From NCBI GenBank assembly GCA_001789515.1, contig MFZT01000006.1, positions 1 through 14,268 on the forward strand: 14,268 nucleotides of DNA, read 5' to 3'. Every line of letters starts with the position of its first letter. Position 1 is the first letter of the stretch. The notes beneath the pieces are model-generated. The model did not search any database and had not been told where the DNA came from. It saw only the letters and a program-made list of their open reading frames with translations. The translations under genes and the position numbers were made by a program. This document shows positions 1 through 6,571 of the stretch, piece by piece. The stretch comes from Candidatus Roizmanbacteria bacterium RIFCSPHIGHO2_02_FULL_43_11 (GTDB taxonomy: Bacteria; Patescibacteriota; Microgenomatia; UBA1406; HO2-37-13b).

Positions 1-1091
1 TGTGTTACAAAGGCAATATGTCCGGTTGTTCCCCAGTCAAATATAATAAGATCTCCGGGTTGTGGCCTTTCACAACCGGCCAGGTCAGATCGGCACGTAT
101 TGTCAACCCATTTTCTACCACCAAAATTTTTCCCAAGCATAGTTTGCTTTGGACTATCAACTCCGGGGAGCTGGGCCTCTGTGGTGGCGTAAACAAGCGC
201 TCTAACAAAGGCAACACACTGCAAATCCACCTGTTTACAAGAAGGCGAATTTGCACAGTTTTTGACATCTGCAACAAGTCGTTTAATAACATCGTTCCAC
301 TGAAGATGGGGAGGTGAAACTTTCGTCAAACAGTCAAGATTGTTAGCGTTCACAGTGCCCCCGCAATTTTCCTGGACGAAATTGTAAAACTCAAGAGCTC
401 TTGCTACAGAACTATTATTGTCAACTGGGATTGTCTGCCCAGTATTGGTGTTTGGAATTTCAACATCAGGGCCTGGACGATCCCCTGCTCCATCAGAATC
501 ATCCGGCTCATCATCTGCAAAAATAACTCGGGCAAAACGGCCTATAAGATCTTCAATCCCGATATTTGCACTGTTTAGATTTGCCTGAAGCTCCTGCTGT
601 GCACAAGAAGTATCTTTTGACTGCTCTTCTCTTGCTAAAACAGCCCCATTCCTTTTAATGACAAGTGCAACCTTTCCACAGGAAAAATCATCTTGACGTA
701 TGATCTGGGTTGATTCCCGGGATGTAATGGTGATCTGTCCAGAACGAAGTGTAGCAAGATAATTTGATCCAACTATTTTAGGGTCACACGGTAAGCTGGT
801 ACTATCATCTGGGGTGCCATCGTTTTTAAACTGAACATCGCATAGGTAAATATCATACACGAGCTGGACAGGATTTTTAAAATAGTTACCGACATAAGTA
901 AGAACATTCCATTTTGCTGTTGTTGATGGAGCATTATCTGTTGTGTTGGCGATCTGAACATTTACTGTATCCTCGGCTGCCTCCGTTGGTGCGCTGATCT
1001 GCTTCACATACTCGTTACCTGCAATGCCAAGGCTGAAAATGAAGAGAAGCAAGAATGGAAGTGTCTTCTTGAGAATTGTTCTATCATCCAT
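1..1091 (-). CDS. CHAP-domain cell-wall hydrolase, membrane-anchored, C-terminus cut by window edge
   Basis: The reading frame is open from the ATG at 1091 to the left edge (363 codons visible), so the end is missing. Residues 1-10 are polar/basic and 11-24 hydrophobic, giving an uncleaved or cleaved export signal. Residues 40-165 form a beta-type exported region with several Cys (84, 102, 138, 163), and 193-228 are an acidic, Pro-rich linker. The end matches a CHAP domain (NlpC/P60-like Cys-His amidase or endopeptidase of peptidoglycan): the nucleophile is Cys292 in LQCVAFVRA, and the PGDLIIFDW...GHIAFV block carries His358. The expected role is cutting peptide stems or amide bonds in the wall. 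It is the last gene of the left minus-strand block, 42 bp after the nucleotidyltransferase stop, with a TATAAT box 11 bp before the ATG. Extra Cys around the catalytic region (279, 285, 333, 340) suggest disulfides. The CHAP call is firm; substrate and regulation are inferred. Confidence 0.85.
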   Translation of the reverse strand, partial: MDDRTILKKTLPFLLLFIFSLGIAGNEYVKQISAPTEAAEDTVNVQIANTTDNAPSTTAKWNVLTYVGNYFKNPVQLVYDIYLCDVQFKNDGTPDDSTSLPCDPKIVGSNYLATLRSGQITITSRESTQIIRQDDFSCGKVALVIKRNGAVLAREEQSKDTSCAQQELQANLNSANIGIEDLIGRFARVIFADDEPDDSDGAGDRPGPDVEIPNTNTGQTIPVDNNSSVARALEFYNFVQENCGGTVNANNLDCLTKVSPPHLQWNDVIKRLVADVKNCANSPSCKQVDLQCVAFVRALVYATTEAQLPGVDSPKQTMLGKNFGGRKWVDNTCRSDLAGCERPQPGDLIIFDWGTTGHIAFVT

Positions 1092-1133
1092 ACCTAGGAA
1101 TTATTATACAGTAGACGAGTAATGCTAGTTCAA
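1092..1133 (-). promoter_or_regulatory. Promoter of the CHAP gene
   Basis: A perfect TATAAT on the minus strand (plus coordinates 1103-1108) lies 11 bp before the ATG. The best -35 match is TTGAAC (1128-1133) at a long 19-bp spacing, and it sits inside the 34-bp palindrome. The expected start of transcription is about 1096, leaving a leader of only about 4-5 nt and no room for a Shine-Dalgarno site. Confidence 0.55.
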
Positions 1134-1157
1134 CTAGTTATAACTAGTTGAACTAGC
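1124..1157. repeat. Perfect 34-bp palindrome (17-bp arms, no loop)
   Basis: The left arm, GCTAGTTCAACTAGTTA (1124-1140), is followed directly by its exact reverse complement (1141-1157). It is built from the self-complementary octamer AACTAGTT, present whole at 1132-1139 and 1142-1149 with partial copies outside, so related sites recur about every 10 bp. It covers the last codons and TAG stop (1134-1136) of the nucleotidyltransferase gene. Its centre is about 44 bp upstream of the predicted CHAP transcription start. No T-run follows on either strand, so it is not a standard terminator. It could be an operator for a dimeric regulator or an RNA hairpin that shields the 3' end. Confidence 0.85.
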
Positions 1158-1856
1158 TGCCCAATACTCATTTGCTTTAAACAGCGTCTTAAAAGTCCCG
1201 GCATCAGTCCAAAACCCGTCAAGCTCTGCCCACTCAAGCTCTCCGAGCTCAATATATTTGTTGTTCAAATCAGTTACTTCAAGTTCTCCTCTCACGGAGG
1301 GCTGGAGTGTGCGAATGAAATCAAAGCAGCGGTTGTCGAAAATATATAAGCCAACCACTGCAAAATCTGATGCTGGTTTCTGGGGCTTTTCATCGATGCG
1401 GATAATTTTGTTATTTTCAAACACGGGGACGCCAAATCGTTGAGGATCTGGCACTTTTTTGAGGAAAACTTTTGCGCCTTTTTTGAATGTCTGAACAGCT
1501 TTTGAGATATCTGCATCTGTTGTGTTGTCTCCAAGAATTACTGTTATAGGGCCGCTGTCTGCAAAGTCTTCGGCATAAGCAAGTGCATCAGAAATTCCGC
1601 CGTTTGACGTGCTTTGGTAAGCATATTCCAAATGTGTGAGGCCGAATTGCTTACCATTTTCAAGCACGCGTAAAAAATGGCCCGCATGGGGCCCGGAAGT
1701 AACGACAAGCACCTCTGTAATGCCTGCTTTCACAAGAGTTTGAATAGGATAATAGATCATTGGTTTGTCATACACGGGCAGGAGATGTTTATTTGTCGCA
1801 TGTGTGAGAGGATACAACCGGGTTGCCAGCCCGCCGGCGAGGATAATACCTTTCAT
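1134..1856 (-). CDS. Sugar-1-phosphate nucleotidyltransferase, RmlA/RfbA type, short form
   Basis: This 240-aa protein belongs to the glucose-1-phosphate thymidylyltransferase family, which joins a sugar-1-phosphate to a nucleoside triphosphate to give an NDP-sugar and pyrophosphate in the cytoplasm. The nucleotide-binding loop is GGLATRLYPLT (8-18; RmlA usually has GGSGTRL), followed by Lys23 and PVYDKPMIYYP (27-37). Metal-binding Asp110 lies in LGDN, GELEVTDLN is at 190-198, and Asp218 lies in WTDAGT. Classical RmlA is about 290 aa; this one stops soon after the core and lacks the C-terminal allosteric region, as in other short homologues. It follows a 95-aa membrane protein by 6 bp and is probably co-transcribed with it. 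No rmlB, rmlC or rmlD is in view, so whether the product is dTDP-glucose or another NDP-sugar is open. No Shine-Dalgarno site is visible. Its stop lies inside the 34-bp palindrome. Confidence 0.88.
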   Translation of the reverse strand: MKGIILAGGLATRLYPLTHATNKHLLPVYDKPMIYYPIQTLVKAGITEVLVVTSGPHAGHFLRVLENGKQFGLTHLEYAYQSTSNGGISDALAYAEDFADSGPITVILGDNTTDADISKAVQTFKKGAKVFLKKVPDPQRFGVPVFENNKIIRIDEKPQKPASDFAVVGLYIFDNRCFDFIRTLQPSVRGELEVTDLNNKYIELGELEWAELDGFWTDAGTFKTLFKANEYWAASSTSYN

Positions 1857-1862
1857 GGGTTA

Positions 1863-2150
1863 TTACACCAACAATGCTCGTAACACAATCATCGCAAGTG
1901 CTCCGATCAAAATATACTCAAATACTATTTTCAGATGCAAAGACTGATCCCGAGTGTGGTGGGTGATGCCCCACACAATGTAATACAACACAAAAACCGA
2001 TGTAGCAATGAACTGTTTAGAAGGCTGCCCTCGAAAAAGTGACAGGAACAGCAAAAATATCATTGCAGAGGTGAAAAGGAGAAGGTATTCAAGCACATGT
2101 GCATGTAAGTCATCCTTGACCTTATGAGTTATAGATCGCTTGGTTAACAT
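1863..2150 (-). CDS. Small three-helix membrane protein, unknown function
   Basis: This 95-aa protein is not a family I recognise. It has a basic/polar N-terminus (residues 1-18, with His17 and His19) and three likely membrane helices at about 20-39, 46-63 and 74-94. The loop after helix 2 carries a polar HHTRDQ segment, and helix 1 begins with HVLEY. It starts 3 bp after the stop of the CAP-domain gene and ends 6 bp before the nucleotidyltransferase start, so it is probably translated from the same message. The tight spacing and clean hydrophobic/polar pattern support a real gene. The role is unknown; context suggests envelope or glycan work. Confidence 0.75.
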   Translation of the reverse strand: MLTKRSITHKVKDDLHAHVLEYLLLFTSAMIFLLFLSLFRGQPSKQFIATSVFVLYYIVWGITHHTRDQSLHLKIVFEYILIGALAMIVLRALLV

Positions 2151-2153
2151 GTG

Positions 2154-3083
2154 TTATAAAATCAACCCACCATTTTTAATAAAGTACAGGCCAATGATAA
2201 GCGTTGCAATAAAAATAACATGGGCAATATTTTTACCCGTAAGCCTTATAATGCCAAATCGATGCGCCATGACCAGATCTACCAGCAGTACCACGAGTAA
2301 CAAGCCAAACAGAGCCGTGGAAAGGCTAAACGCTAATGTATTAATTGAGATTTGCCAAGAATTTTTTATTGTAGCAGGGACAAAATCATTTTCACCTTTT
2401 GGTTGTACTGCCGAAGCTGCGGCTGTGCTTTCAACACCACTTGCCTGCGCTGGTTTAATAAGTCCAACATCAGCAAGTTGTTTTTCATCTTTAGGTTCAA
2501 CCGGTTGCTCTTGTGCCAATCTCTTGCCGAACATTTGCACAACAAGAGTCGTTTCCTCTCCCTCTAATGCGCCATTCATCACAGCAAACCCGACGTCATC
2601 GTACTCGGCCTTGGTAATATTTGCCCAGTGGGTAGAAGAGTTTCTCCAACCATCCACAACACCTTCAGAAAACATAAAACCTTTTGCAAGATTTTCACCG
2701 GCAACTTCGTAGGAATAGCCAGATGCAAGGATAAAGTCCCACGGGGATCTGCCTGATCCAAAATGAGCCCAATAGTTGTTGGTAATCATATGTTGAGCTT
2801 TGTTTTCTGCGGCGTGCGCGAGCTGGTTACTATAGTGAAGTGGGGGTAAACCTTGGCTCTGTCGAGCCTCATTAGTAAGCTGAAAGAGTTTTTCAATGCG
2901 GATGTCCTGTGCAATACCCAAAATCTCAGTTTTTTCAAGCCATCCTGTTCCAAAAGAGAGCAAAGTCGCTGCTGCAATAAGCACAATCAGGAAATCAAGA
3001 TGCAAAAGCTTTGCTCTAAAATTATTGCGATGAGAGGGAATGAAAAGATGATGAAGGGTGCTGGTTAACCATAACATATCCAT
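2154..3083 (-). CDS. Membrane-anchored CAP/SCP (YkwD-like) domain protein
   Basis: A protein of 309 aa. An N-terminal membrane segment (about 30-46) is followed by an extracytoplasmic CAP domain (64-187) of the bacterial YkwD/SCP type. It shows LTNEARQSQGLPPL (69-82), His107 in WAHFG, Glu130 in AGENLAKGF and His152 in THWANI, so the usual His/Glu/His cavity residues are kept. Then comes a Lys/Glu/Ala-rich linker (about 190-240) and two further helices (about 249-272 and 285-303), an uncommon tail for this family. The biochemical role of bacterial CAP proteins is poorly known; wall, lipid or peptidase functions have been proposed. A TACAAT box just upstream suggests that this gene heads its own unit with the next two genes. 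With that promoter, the second ATG at 3077 is an equally good start. Domain call firm, function not. Confidence 0.88.
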   Translation of the reverse strand: MDMLWLTSTLHHLFIPSHRNNFRAKLLHLDFLIVLIAAATLLSFGTGWLEKTEILGIAQDIRIEKLFQLTNEARQSQGLPPLHYSNQLAHAAENKAQHMITNNYWAHFGSGRSPWDFILASGYSYEVAGENLAKGFMFSEGVVDGWRNSSTHWANITKAEYDDVGFAVMNGALEGEETTLVVQMFGKRLAQEQPVEPKDEKQLADVGLIKPAQASGVESTAAASAVQPKGENDFVPATIKNSWQISINTLAFSLSTALFGLLLVVLLVDLVMAHRFGIIRLTGKNIAHVIFIATLIIGLYFIKNGGLIL

Positions 3084-3115
3084 CCATTGTACCGATCTTT
3101 TCAGGTAGAACTCAA
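3084..3115 (-). promoter_or_regulatory. Promoter of the CAP-95aa-nucleotidyltransferase unit
   Basis: On the minus strand, TTGAGT (plus coordinates 3110-3115) and TACAAT (3086-3091) are separated by 18 bp. The -35 lies in the last codons of the upstream VanZ gene. The expected transcription start falls 6-8 bp past the -10, next to the ATG at 3077 rather than the one at 3083, which would again give a leaderless message. Confidence 0.5.
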
Positions 3116-3508
3116 GAGTTTGTTAAAGAAGAGTTTATATTTACGTAGAATAAGCCCCATGAGACTGATCCCAATAAGATCAATAAAAACATCTCGTGGA
3201 ACACCTGACCTGCTGGGCACAAAGGTCTGATGGACTTCATCAAAAATGCCGTATGAAAGAGCCATGAACACAGCATAGGTAATACCTGTTTTGTAGGATA
3301 CATGAGTCGTTTTCCTGAGCGCATGAAAGTATAAAAGCGTCAGAAGAGCATACTCTAAAACATGTAAAGACTTGAAAATGATAAAATCGGTTGTGAATTC
3401 ATGTGTGACGGTTATGTTTTGACGCGACGACATGAAAAAAATGAAAATCATCAGAACAATGGATGGTATCCAGGCGTAGATATTATTCAAGGGTAATCTC
3501 TTCTTCAT
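3101..3508 (-). CDS. VanZ-like membrane protein
   Basis: This 135-aa protein of the VanZ family has membrane helices at about 12-28, 43-63, 73-90 and 106-122. The family signature is clear: FFMSSRQN after helix 1, KSLHVLEYALLTLL in helix 2, then DEVHQTFVPSRSGVPRDVFID (90-110), with conserved Glu52, Asp90, Glu91, His93, Arg100 and Asp106. VanZ was named from the enterococcal vancomycin cluster (teicoplanin resistance), but most homologues lie outside resistance loci and are of unknown function. Nothing here implies glycopeptide resistance. The start overlaps the end of the lamin-tail gene by 26 bp in another frame. A TATAAT (3517-3522) lies 8 bp before the ATG, so it may also be transcribed on its own. 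It stops with TGA. Confidence 0.88.
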   Translation of the reverse strand: MKKRLPLNNIYAWIPSIVLMIFIFFMSSRQNITVTHEFTTDFIIFKSLHVLEYALLTLLYFHALRKTTHVSYKTGITYAVFMALSYGIFDEVHQTFVPSRSGVPRDVFIDLIGISLMGLILRKYKLFFNKLLSST

Positions 3509-4271
3509 GTATGTTCATTATACTGATCTTTCTCTTTTTAATAATGAGGTACATGCAAAAAGCTCCGGCGCAAACCATCAAGATAAGTGCCAAGTAAACC
3601 CCAAGAGGTGTTGGAATGTCTTCTGGAGGTGGATAGGCTGTTGGTATGGCTGTCGTTGTTGTTATAGTAGGCTGTGGTGATGAAAAAGAGGGCTTGTGCT
3701 TACGTGAAAAAGACTGGGGAGAGATTGCAATACCGAGCACATCTGGCATGGAAGCAGCTTGGCTGATTGTGATGACTGGAGTTTGAGTAGCAGATGGTGA
3801 CGGTGTATATATTTCTTGAGTTGGAACGACTGTGGGCTTGATGGTGGGATCTGCAATACAGGCGCTGTTTGCAAATCCTGGAGTTGTGATATCAGCGATG
3901 ACCCATTCCGTACCACACAATGCAAGGCTTTGGGATGGTATGAGAATGACTTCATACGTCATTGTATCAATGGTTACACCTGATGGCGAGAGTAATGTTA
4001 CAGAGTCACCGCTATTATTTAAAATTCCCGATGCTGTGGCAATGATATACATATTTGGCAATGCAACAAGCTGTGGGAGTTTAATAGTGTGATTGGCGTT
4101 ATCAACGAGTTTATATGAACCAACAGAAACACTGTCCTCAGAAATATTGTGCAGTTCTATCCACTCAAACTGCCCACTCGGCGGGACGGGGTACACTTCA
4201 GATATTTGCACCTGCGCAAACGCAGATGGAACGAGCACCAAAAACAGAAGACTGATAAACAGAATACCCAT
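3483..4271 (-). CDS. Exported lamin-tail-domain protein with C-terminal membrane anchor
   Basis: A 262-aa protein from the chosen start. MGILFISLLFLVLVPSAFA is a signal peptide with a likely cut after AFA (residue 19). Residues 21-135 fit a lamin-tail domain (LTD), an immunoglobulin-like fold common in exported bacterial proteins: QISEVYP, FEWIELHN, NSGDSVTLL and TYEV strands are visible. Residues 140-222 are a Pro/Ser/Thr-rich wall-spanning linker. A membrane helix (about 223-244) and a basic tail (KKRK) anchor the C-terminus; there is no LPxTG motif, so sortase attachment is unlikely. Bacterial LTDs are thought to mediate binding at the surface or target nucleases, but no enzyme domain is fused here. 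The ATG at 4295 would put Glu and Asp ahead of the signal helix and the frame remains open to 4412, so 4271 is preferred; it also has TATGAT 6 bp upstream. It follows ftsX by 67 bp. Confidence 0.82.
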   Translation of the reverse strand: MGILFISLLFLVLVPSAFAQVQISEVYPVPPSGQFEWIELHNISEDSVSVGSYKLVDNANHTIKLPQLVALPNMYIIATASGILNNSGDSVTLLSPSGVTIDTMTYEVILIPSQSLALCGTEWVIADITTPGFANSACIADPTIKPTVVPTQEIYTPSPSATQTPVITISQAASMPDVLGIAISPQSFSRKHKPSFSSPQPTITTTTAIPTAYPPPEDIPTPLGVYLALILMVCAGAFCMYLIIKKRKISIMNIHEEEITLE

Positions 4272-4283
4272 ACCAGCATCATA
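4272..4283 (-). promoter_or_regulatory. Possible -10 element for the lamin-tail gene
   Basis: TATGAT (plus coordinates 4278-4283, minus strand) ends 6 bp before the ATG at 4271. No good -35 is visible. It matters mainly because it supports the shorter start and fits the leaderless pattern seen at other genes here. Confidence 0.35.
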
Positions 4284-4338
4284 CAACTCAAACATGAAGA
4301 ATTCATGAAATAGTCCTATAGGAAAAGATGGAGCTGGA

Positions 4339-5235
4339 TTAAGTGATATATTTCGAGGTTGCGATATAATTTCCGATGAGGCCCATAGCCATACCAAAGA
4401 ACACCACAGCAAGATACGTCATACCAATATACTCCATAGTTGGCGGATAGACGTACAGGTTCAGCCATTGAAGGTCATAAAATGCAAGAGGTGGGATACC
4501 AGCTAAGTATGAAGAAAGTGCTGAACTGAGTGAAAAGTACAGTGCATAAAAGAGCGAAAACGCTATGGTGCCACTTACTAACCCAAAAAACAAACCTTCT
4601 GCCAAAAAGGGTTTTCGAATGTACCACTTTGTTGCACCAATAAGTCTAAGCACCTCAATCTCATCGCGTTTGACAGAAATCTTAAAAGCTGTTGTTGTAA
4701 GCAGAACCGTCATAGAAATGAAGGTCAAAAATACAAATAATCCCAAAGCAATGCGTCGCAAAATCGTTGTCAGTGTGATGAGTTTTTCAACAATCACCTG
4801 TTGGTAATTGACCTCATCGACAATCTTAACCCCTTCAAAATCTTTGGCAATTTGTGCAAGATACTCGGGTTTTTTAGCGTACACTTCCAAGGATGCGGGT
4901 AAAATTTTTTCAGACACCATTTCCAAAAGCAGAGGATTATCCTTGTTCAAGCCTTTATAGATCTTCAATGCCTCTTTTTGTGAGACATAACCTACAGAAG
5001 CAGCTTTGCCAGACTGTTCAACCTGTGATTTGAGTCTGAGAATATCAGTTTCCTTTGCGTCAACATCAAAGTACACAATAACTTGTGGCCGTGTTTCCAC
5101 ATAATTCAACATGCTATGAAAAAAGGATGTTAGGCTGAAGAAGAATAAAAAAAGCATCAACGTAAAAAACAGAATAGAAAAAGATCCCAGCGACTGATAC
5201 GGCGTGCGTCTAATTGATGTAATAATCTCTTTCAT
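4339..5235 (-). CDS. ftsX: Cell division protein FtsX
   Basis: This 298-aa protein is the membrane partner of the FtsE ATPase. FtsEX is an ABC-type mechanotransducer that activates peptidoglycan hydrolases outside the membrane during division or elongation. The layout is canonical: a short cytoplasmic start, TM1 (about 18-40), an extracytoplasmic domain (about 45-150) and TM2 (about 160-184). The conserved cytoplasmic block DEIEVLRLIGATKWYIRKPF (191-210), which contacts FtsE, precedes TM3 (about 212-236), a second loop and TM4 (about 268-290). The length is normal. The start codon overlaps the ftsE stop in an ATGA, a sign of translational coupling and fixed stoichiometry. The extracytoplasmic domain would bind a hydrolase partner; the CHAP, CAP and lamin-tail proteins downstream are candidates, but that is inference. 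Confidence 0.95.
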   Translation of the reverse strand: MKEIITSIRRTPYQSLGSFSILFFTLMLFLFFFSLTSFFHSMLNYVETRPQVIVYFDVDAKETDILRLKSQVEQSGKAASVGYVSQKEALKIYKGLNKDNPLLLEMVSEKILPASLEVYAKKPEYLAQIAKDFEGVKIVDEVNYQQVIVEKLITLTTILRRIALGLFVFLTFISMTVLLTTTAFKISVKRDEIEVLRLIGATKWYIRKPFLAEGLFFGLVSGTIAFSLFYALYFSLSSALSSYLAGIPPLAFYDLQWLNLYVYPPTMEYIGMTYLAVVFFGMAMGLIGNYIATSKYIT

Positions 5236-5909
5236 AATTCGTACTTCCCGTCACGTTCATCTTTAATAATTGCTCCGTCTCTGAGAGTGATGACCCGCTT
5301 CTTGAAACTATTGACAATATCAACATTGTGCGTTGCAACCATAATGGTCTTCTGGCTGTCGATTTTTTTAAAAATCTTCATAATGTCCCAGGTTGTTTTA
5401 GGATCGAGATTACCCGTTGGTTCATCTGCTAAAATAATGTTTCGATCGCCGATTACTGCCCGGGCTATAGCAACGCGCTGAAGTTCCCCGGCCGACAGCT
5501 GTATTGGAAACATCAGACGCTTATCGGTTAATCCTACAAGATGCAGGACTTCGTTTACTTCCTCTTTTATTTTACCTACAGGCTCGCCAAGCACTTTCAT
5601 AGCAATAGCAACATTCTCGAACACATTTTTATCATAAAGAATTTTAAAATCCTGAAAGACAACACCAATGGACTGACGAAGCCTCTGAGTATCCTTGAAA
5701 TGCTTGCCAGCAATATCTTTTCCGTCAATTTGGACACTTCCTGAAGTAGGTGTAATCTGGCGTAGAATCATTTTCAGTATAGTAGTTTTGCCTGCACCAG
5801 AAGGCCCGACGAGAAAAACAAAATCGTTATCATCCACCTGAAAAGTGACCTTGTTCAAAGCAACAGTCCCAGTCGGATATTTTTTTGTGACATCTTCAAA
5901 GACAATCAT
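5232..5909 (-). CDS. ftsE: Cell division ATP-binding protein FtsE
   Basis: This 225-aa ABC ATPase works with FtsX at the membrane. All ATPase motifs are intact: Walker A GPSGAGKT (35-42), Q-loop Gln86 in VVFQDFK, signature LSAGELQRVAIARA (138-151), Walker B IILADEP (158-164) with catalytic Glu163, D-loop NLD (167-169) and switch His194 in VATHN. The alternating FtsE-specific wording (FQDFKIL, TWDIMKIF, RVITLRDGAII) separates it from LolD/MacB-type exporters, and the adjoining ftsX confirms it. It starts 26 bp after the stop of the 168-aa membrane protein. TATAAA (5925-5930) stands 15 bp before the ATG and might provide extra expression. It stops with TGA. Confidence 0.96.
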   Translation of the reverse strand: MIVFEDVTKKYPTGTVALNKVTFQVDDNDFVFLVGPSGAGKTTILKMILRQITPTSGSVQIDGKDIAGKHFKDTQRLRQSIGVVFQDFKILYDKNVFENVAIAMKVLGEPVGKIKEEVNEVLHLVGLTDKRLMFPIQLSAGELQRVAIARAVIGDRNIILADEPTGNLDPKTTWDIMKIFKKIDSQKTIMVATHNVDIVNSFKKRVITLRDGAIIKDERDGKYEL

Positions 5910-5935
5910 CCAGCACGTTTTAACTTTATAGGACG

Positions 5936-6442
5936 CTACTTAAGAGCTTCGATATAGCCGACATCCATGAGCCAAGCAACTTTATCTGAGGCAAATGTCT
6001 CACCATACACTCTCACTTTTTTGCCAGCATAGACAGACAAATCAACGGTGCTTGCTGTGAGATACACTGTTTGCGAGTCTCCACCAGAGCGAATAAGCCT
6101 GAAACTTCCCACTCCGCTTTCCTTATGCCCGCCCACCTCAAGTACACCTTCGGCGGAGTCTTTGAACGTTTTTTTATCTGCAATCCCTGCAGATTGTGCA
6201 ACATCTGCCTTGTTTGACATGGTATCTGTCCCACCAGAGAGCGACTGAATAGCCTTTGCCTTGCCTAGATAACTGATACCAAAACCTGTTAAAATCCCAA
6301 CGATAATAACAGAAGCGAAGACGATTACAACGTTCTTCATGGGCATATCATGATCGGATGGTATGTGTGGTTTGTCTGTTGGGATGTCGTGAATGATAGG
6401 CTTGGCAGCCGTAATTTCCGGATTAGCACCATTTTCTTCCAT
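5936..6442 (-). CDS. Single-pass membrane protein with small C-terminal beta domain, head of ftsEX cluster
   Basis: This 168-aa protein is not a named family to me; I have an impression, not a match, of similar proteins in other Microgenomates. It has a polar, Pro-rich N-terminus (1-35), one membrane helix (about 37-59), a flexible linker rich in Ser, Gly and Asp (60-95), and a compact domain (about 97-165). That domain contains EGVLEVGG, GSFRLIRSGGDSQTVYL, AGKKVRVYGETF and KVAWLMDVGYIE, a strand pattern reminiscent of an OB-like barrel outside the membrane. The ATG at 6442 is chosen because the frame further upstream translates the octamer repeat array and then the reverse strand of the metallopeptidase gene. 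It lies 26 bp ahead of ftsE in the same direction, so it may be an accessory of FtsEX. Its promoter is unclear: TATCCT or TATGCT 7-12 bp upstream are weak. Confidence 0.72.
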   Translation of the reverse strand: MEENGANPEITAAKPIIHDIPTDKPHIPSDHDMPMKNVVIVFASVIIVGILTGFGISYLGKAKAIQSLSGGTDTMSNKADVAQSAGIADKKTFKDSAEGVLEVGGHKESGVGSFRLIRSGGDSQTVYLTASTVDLSVYAGKKVRVYGETFASDKVAWLMDVGYIEALK

Positions 6443-6458
6443 AGGGAAAAGGATAGCA

Positions 6459-6544
6459 TATAGAAGAGTAGAAGTATAGATGGATGGGGATAGAAGTATA
6501 GAGGGATAGAAGGGTATGAGTATAGAGTGATAGGAGGGTGAAGG
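6459..6544. repeat. Tandem array of degenerate 8-bp repeats (left copy)
   Basis: About eleven units follow the pattern (G/T)ATAGA(A/G)G, read on the plus strand. The clearest run is GATAGAAG, TATAGAGG, GATAGAAG at 6489-6512; one unit near 6483 is 6 bp. The array fills the divergent intergenic space between the 168-aa membrane protein (minus) and the metallopeptidase (plus). Positions 6491-6510 (TAGAAGTATAGAGGGATAGA) recur exactly, inverted, at 7586-7605. Confidence 0.85.
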
Positions 6545-6555
6545 GGCGGAGATCG

Positions 6556-6571
6556 TGATAAAATCATTGCC
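6556..6571 (+). promoter_or_regulatory. Extended -10 promoter of the metallopeptidase-reductase pair
   Basis: TGA-TAAAAT (6556-6564) is an extended -10 element (TGn plus 5/6 of TATAAT). It ends 7 bp before the ATG at 6572, giving a leaderless or almost leaderless message. No -35 of note is visible; the repeat array occupies that position. Confidence 0.5.

Noticed and set aside
5..292. A 95-codon minus-strand frame at the left edge
   Set aside because: It lies in a different frame of the CHAP gene, whose Cys and His motifs are clear in the longer frame running off the edge.
1124..1157. Rho-independent terminator at the palindrome
   Set aside because: The stem is AT-rich and no run of T follows it on either strand.
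2140..2712. A 190-codon plus-strand frame opposite the CAP gene
   Set aside because: The antisense sequence has no recognisable domain, and the minus-strand CAP gene explains the region fully.
3101..3508. Glycopeptide resistance function of the VanZ homologue
   Set aside because: No vanHAX or vanRS genes are nearby, and most VanZ family members occur outside resistance clusters.
4272..4412. Longer start for the lamin-tail protein, overlapping ftsX
   Set aside because: It would bury the signal peptide 47 residues in and overlap ftsX by 74 bp. The ATG at 4271 starts directly at the signal helix.
6459..6544. CRISPR array
   Set aside because: Units are 8 bp, contiguous and degenerate, with no spacers and no cas genes nearby.
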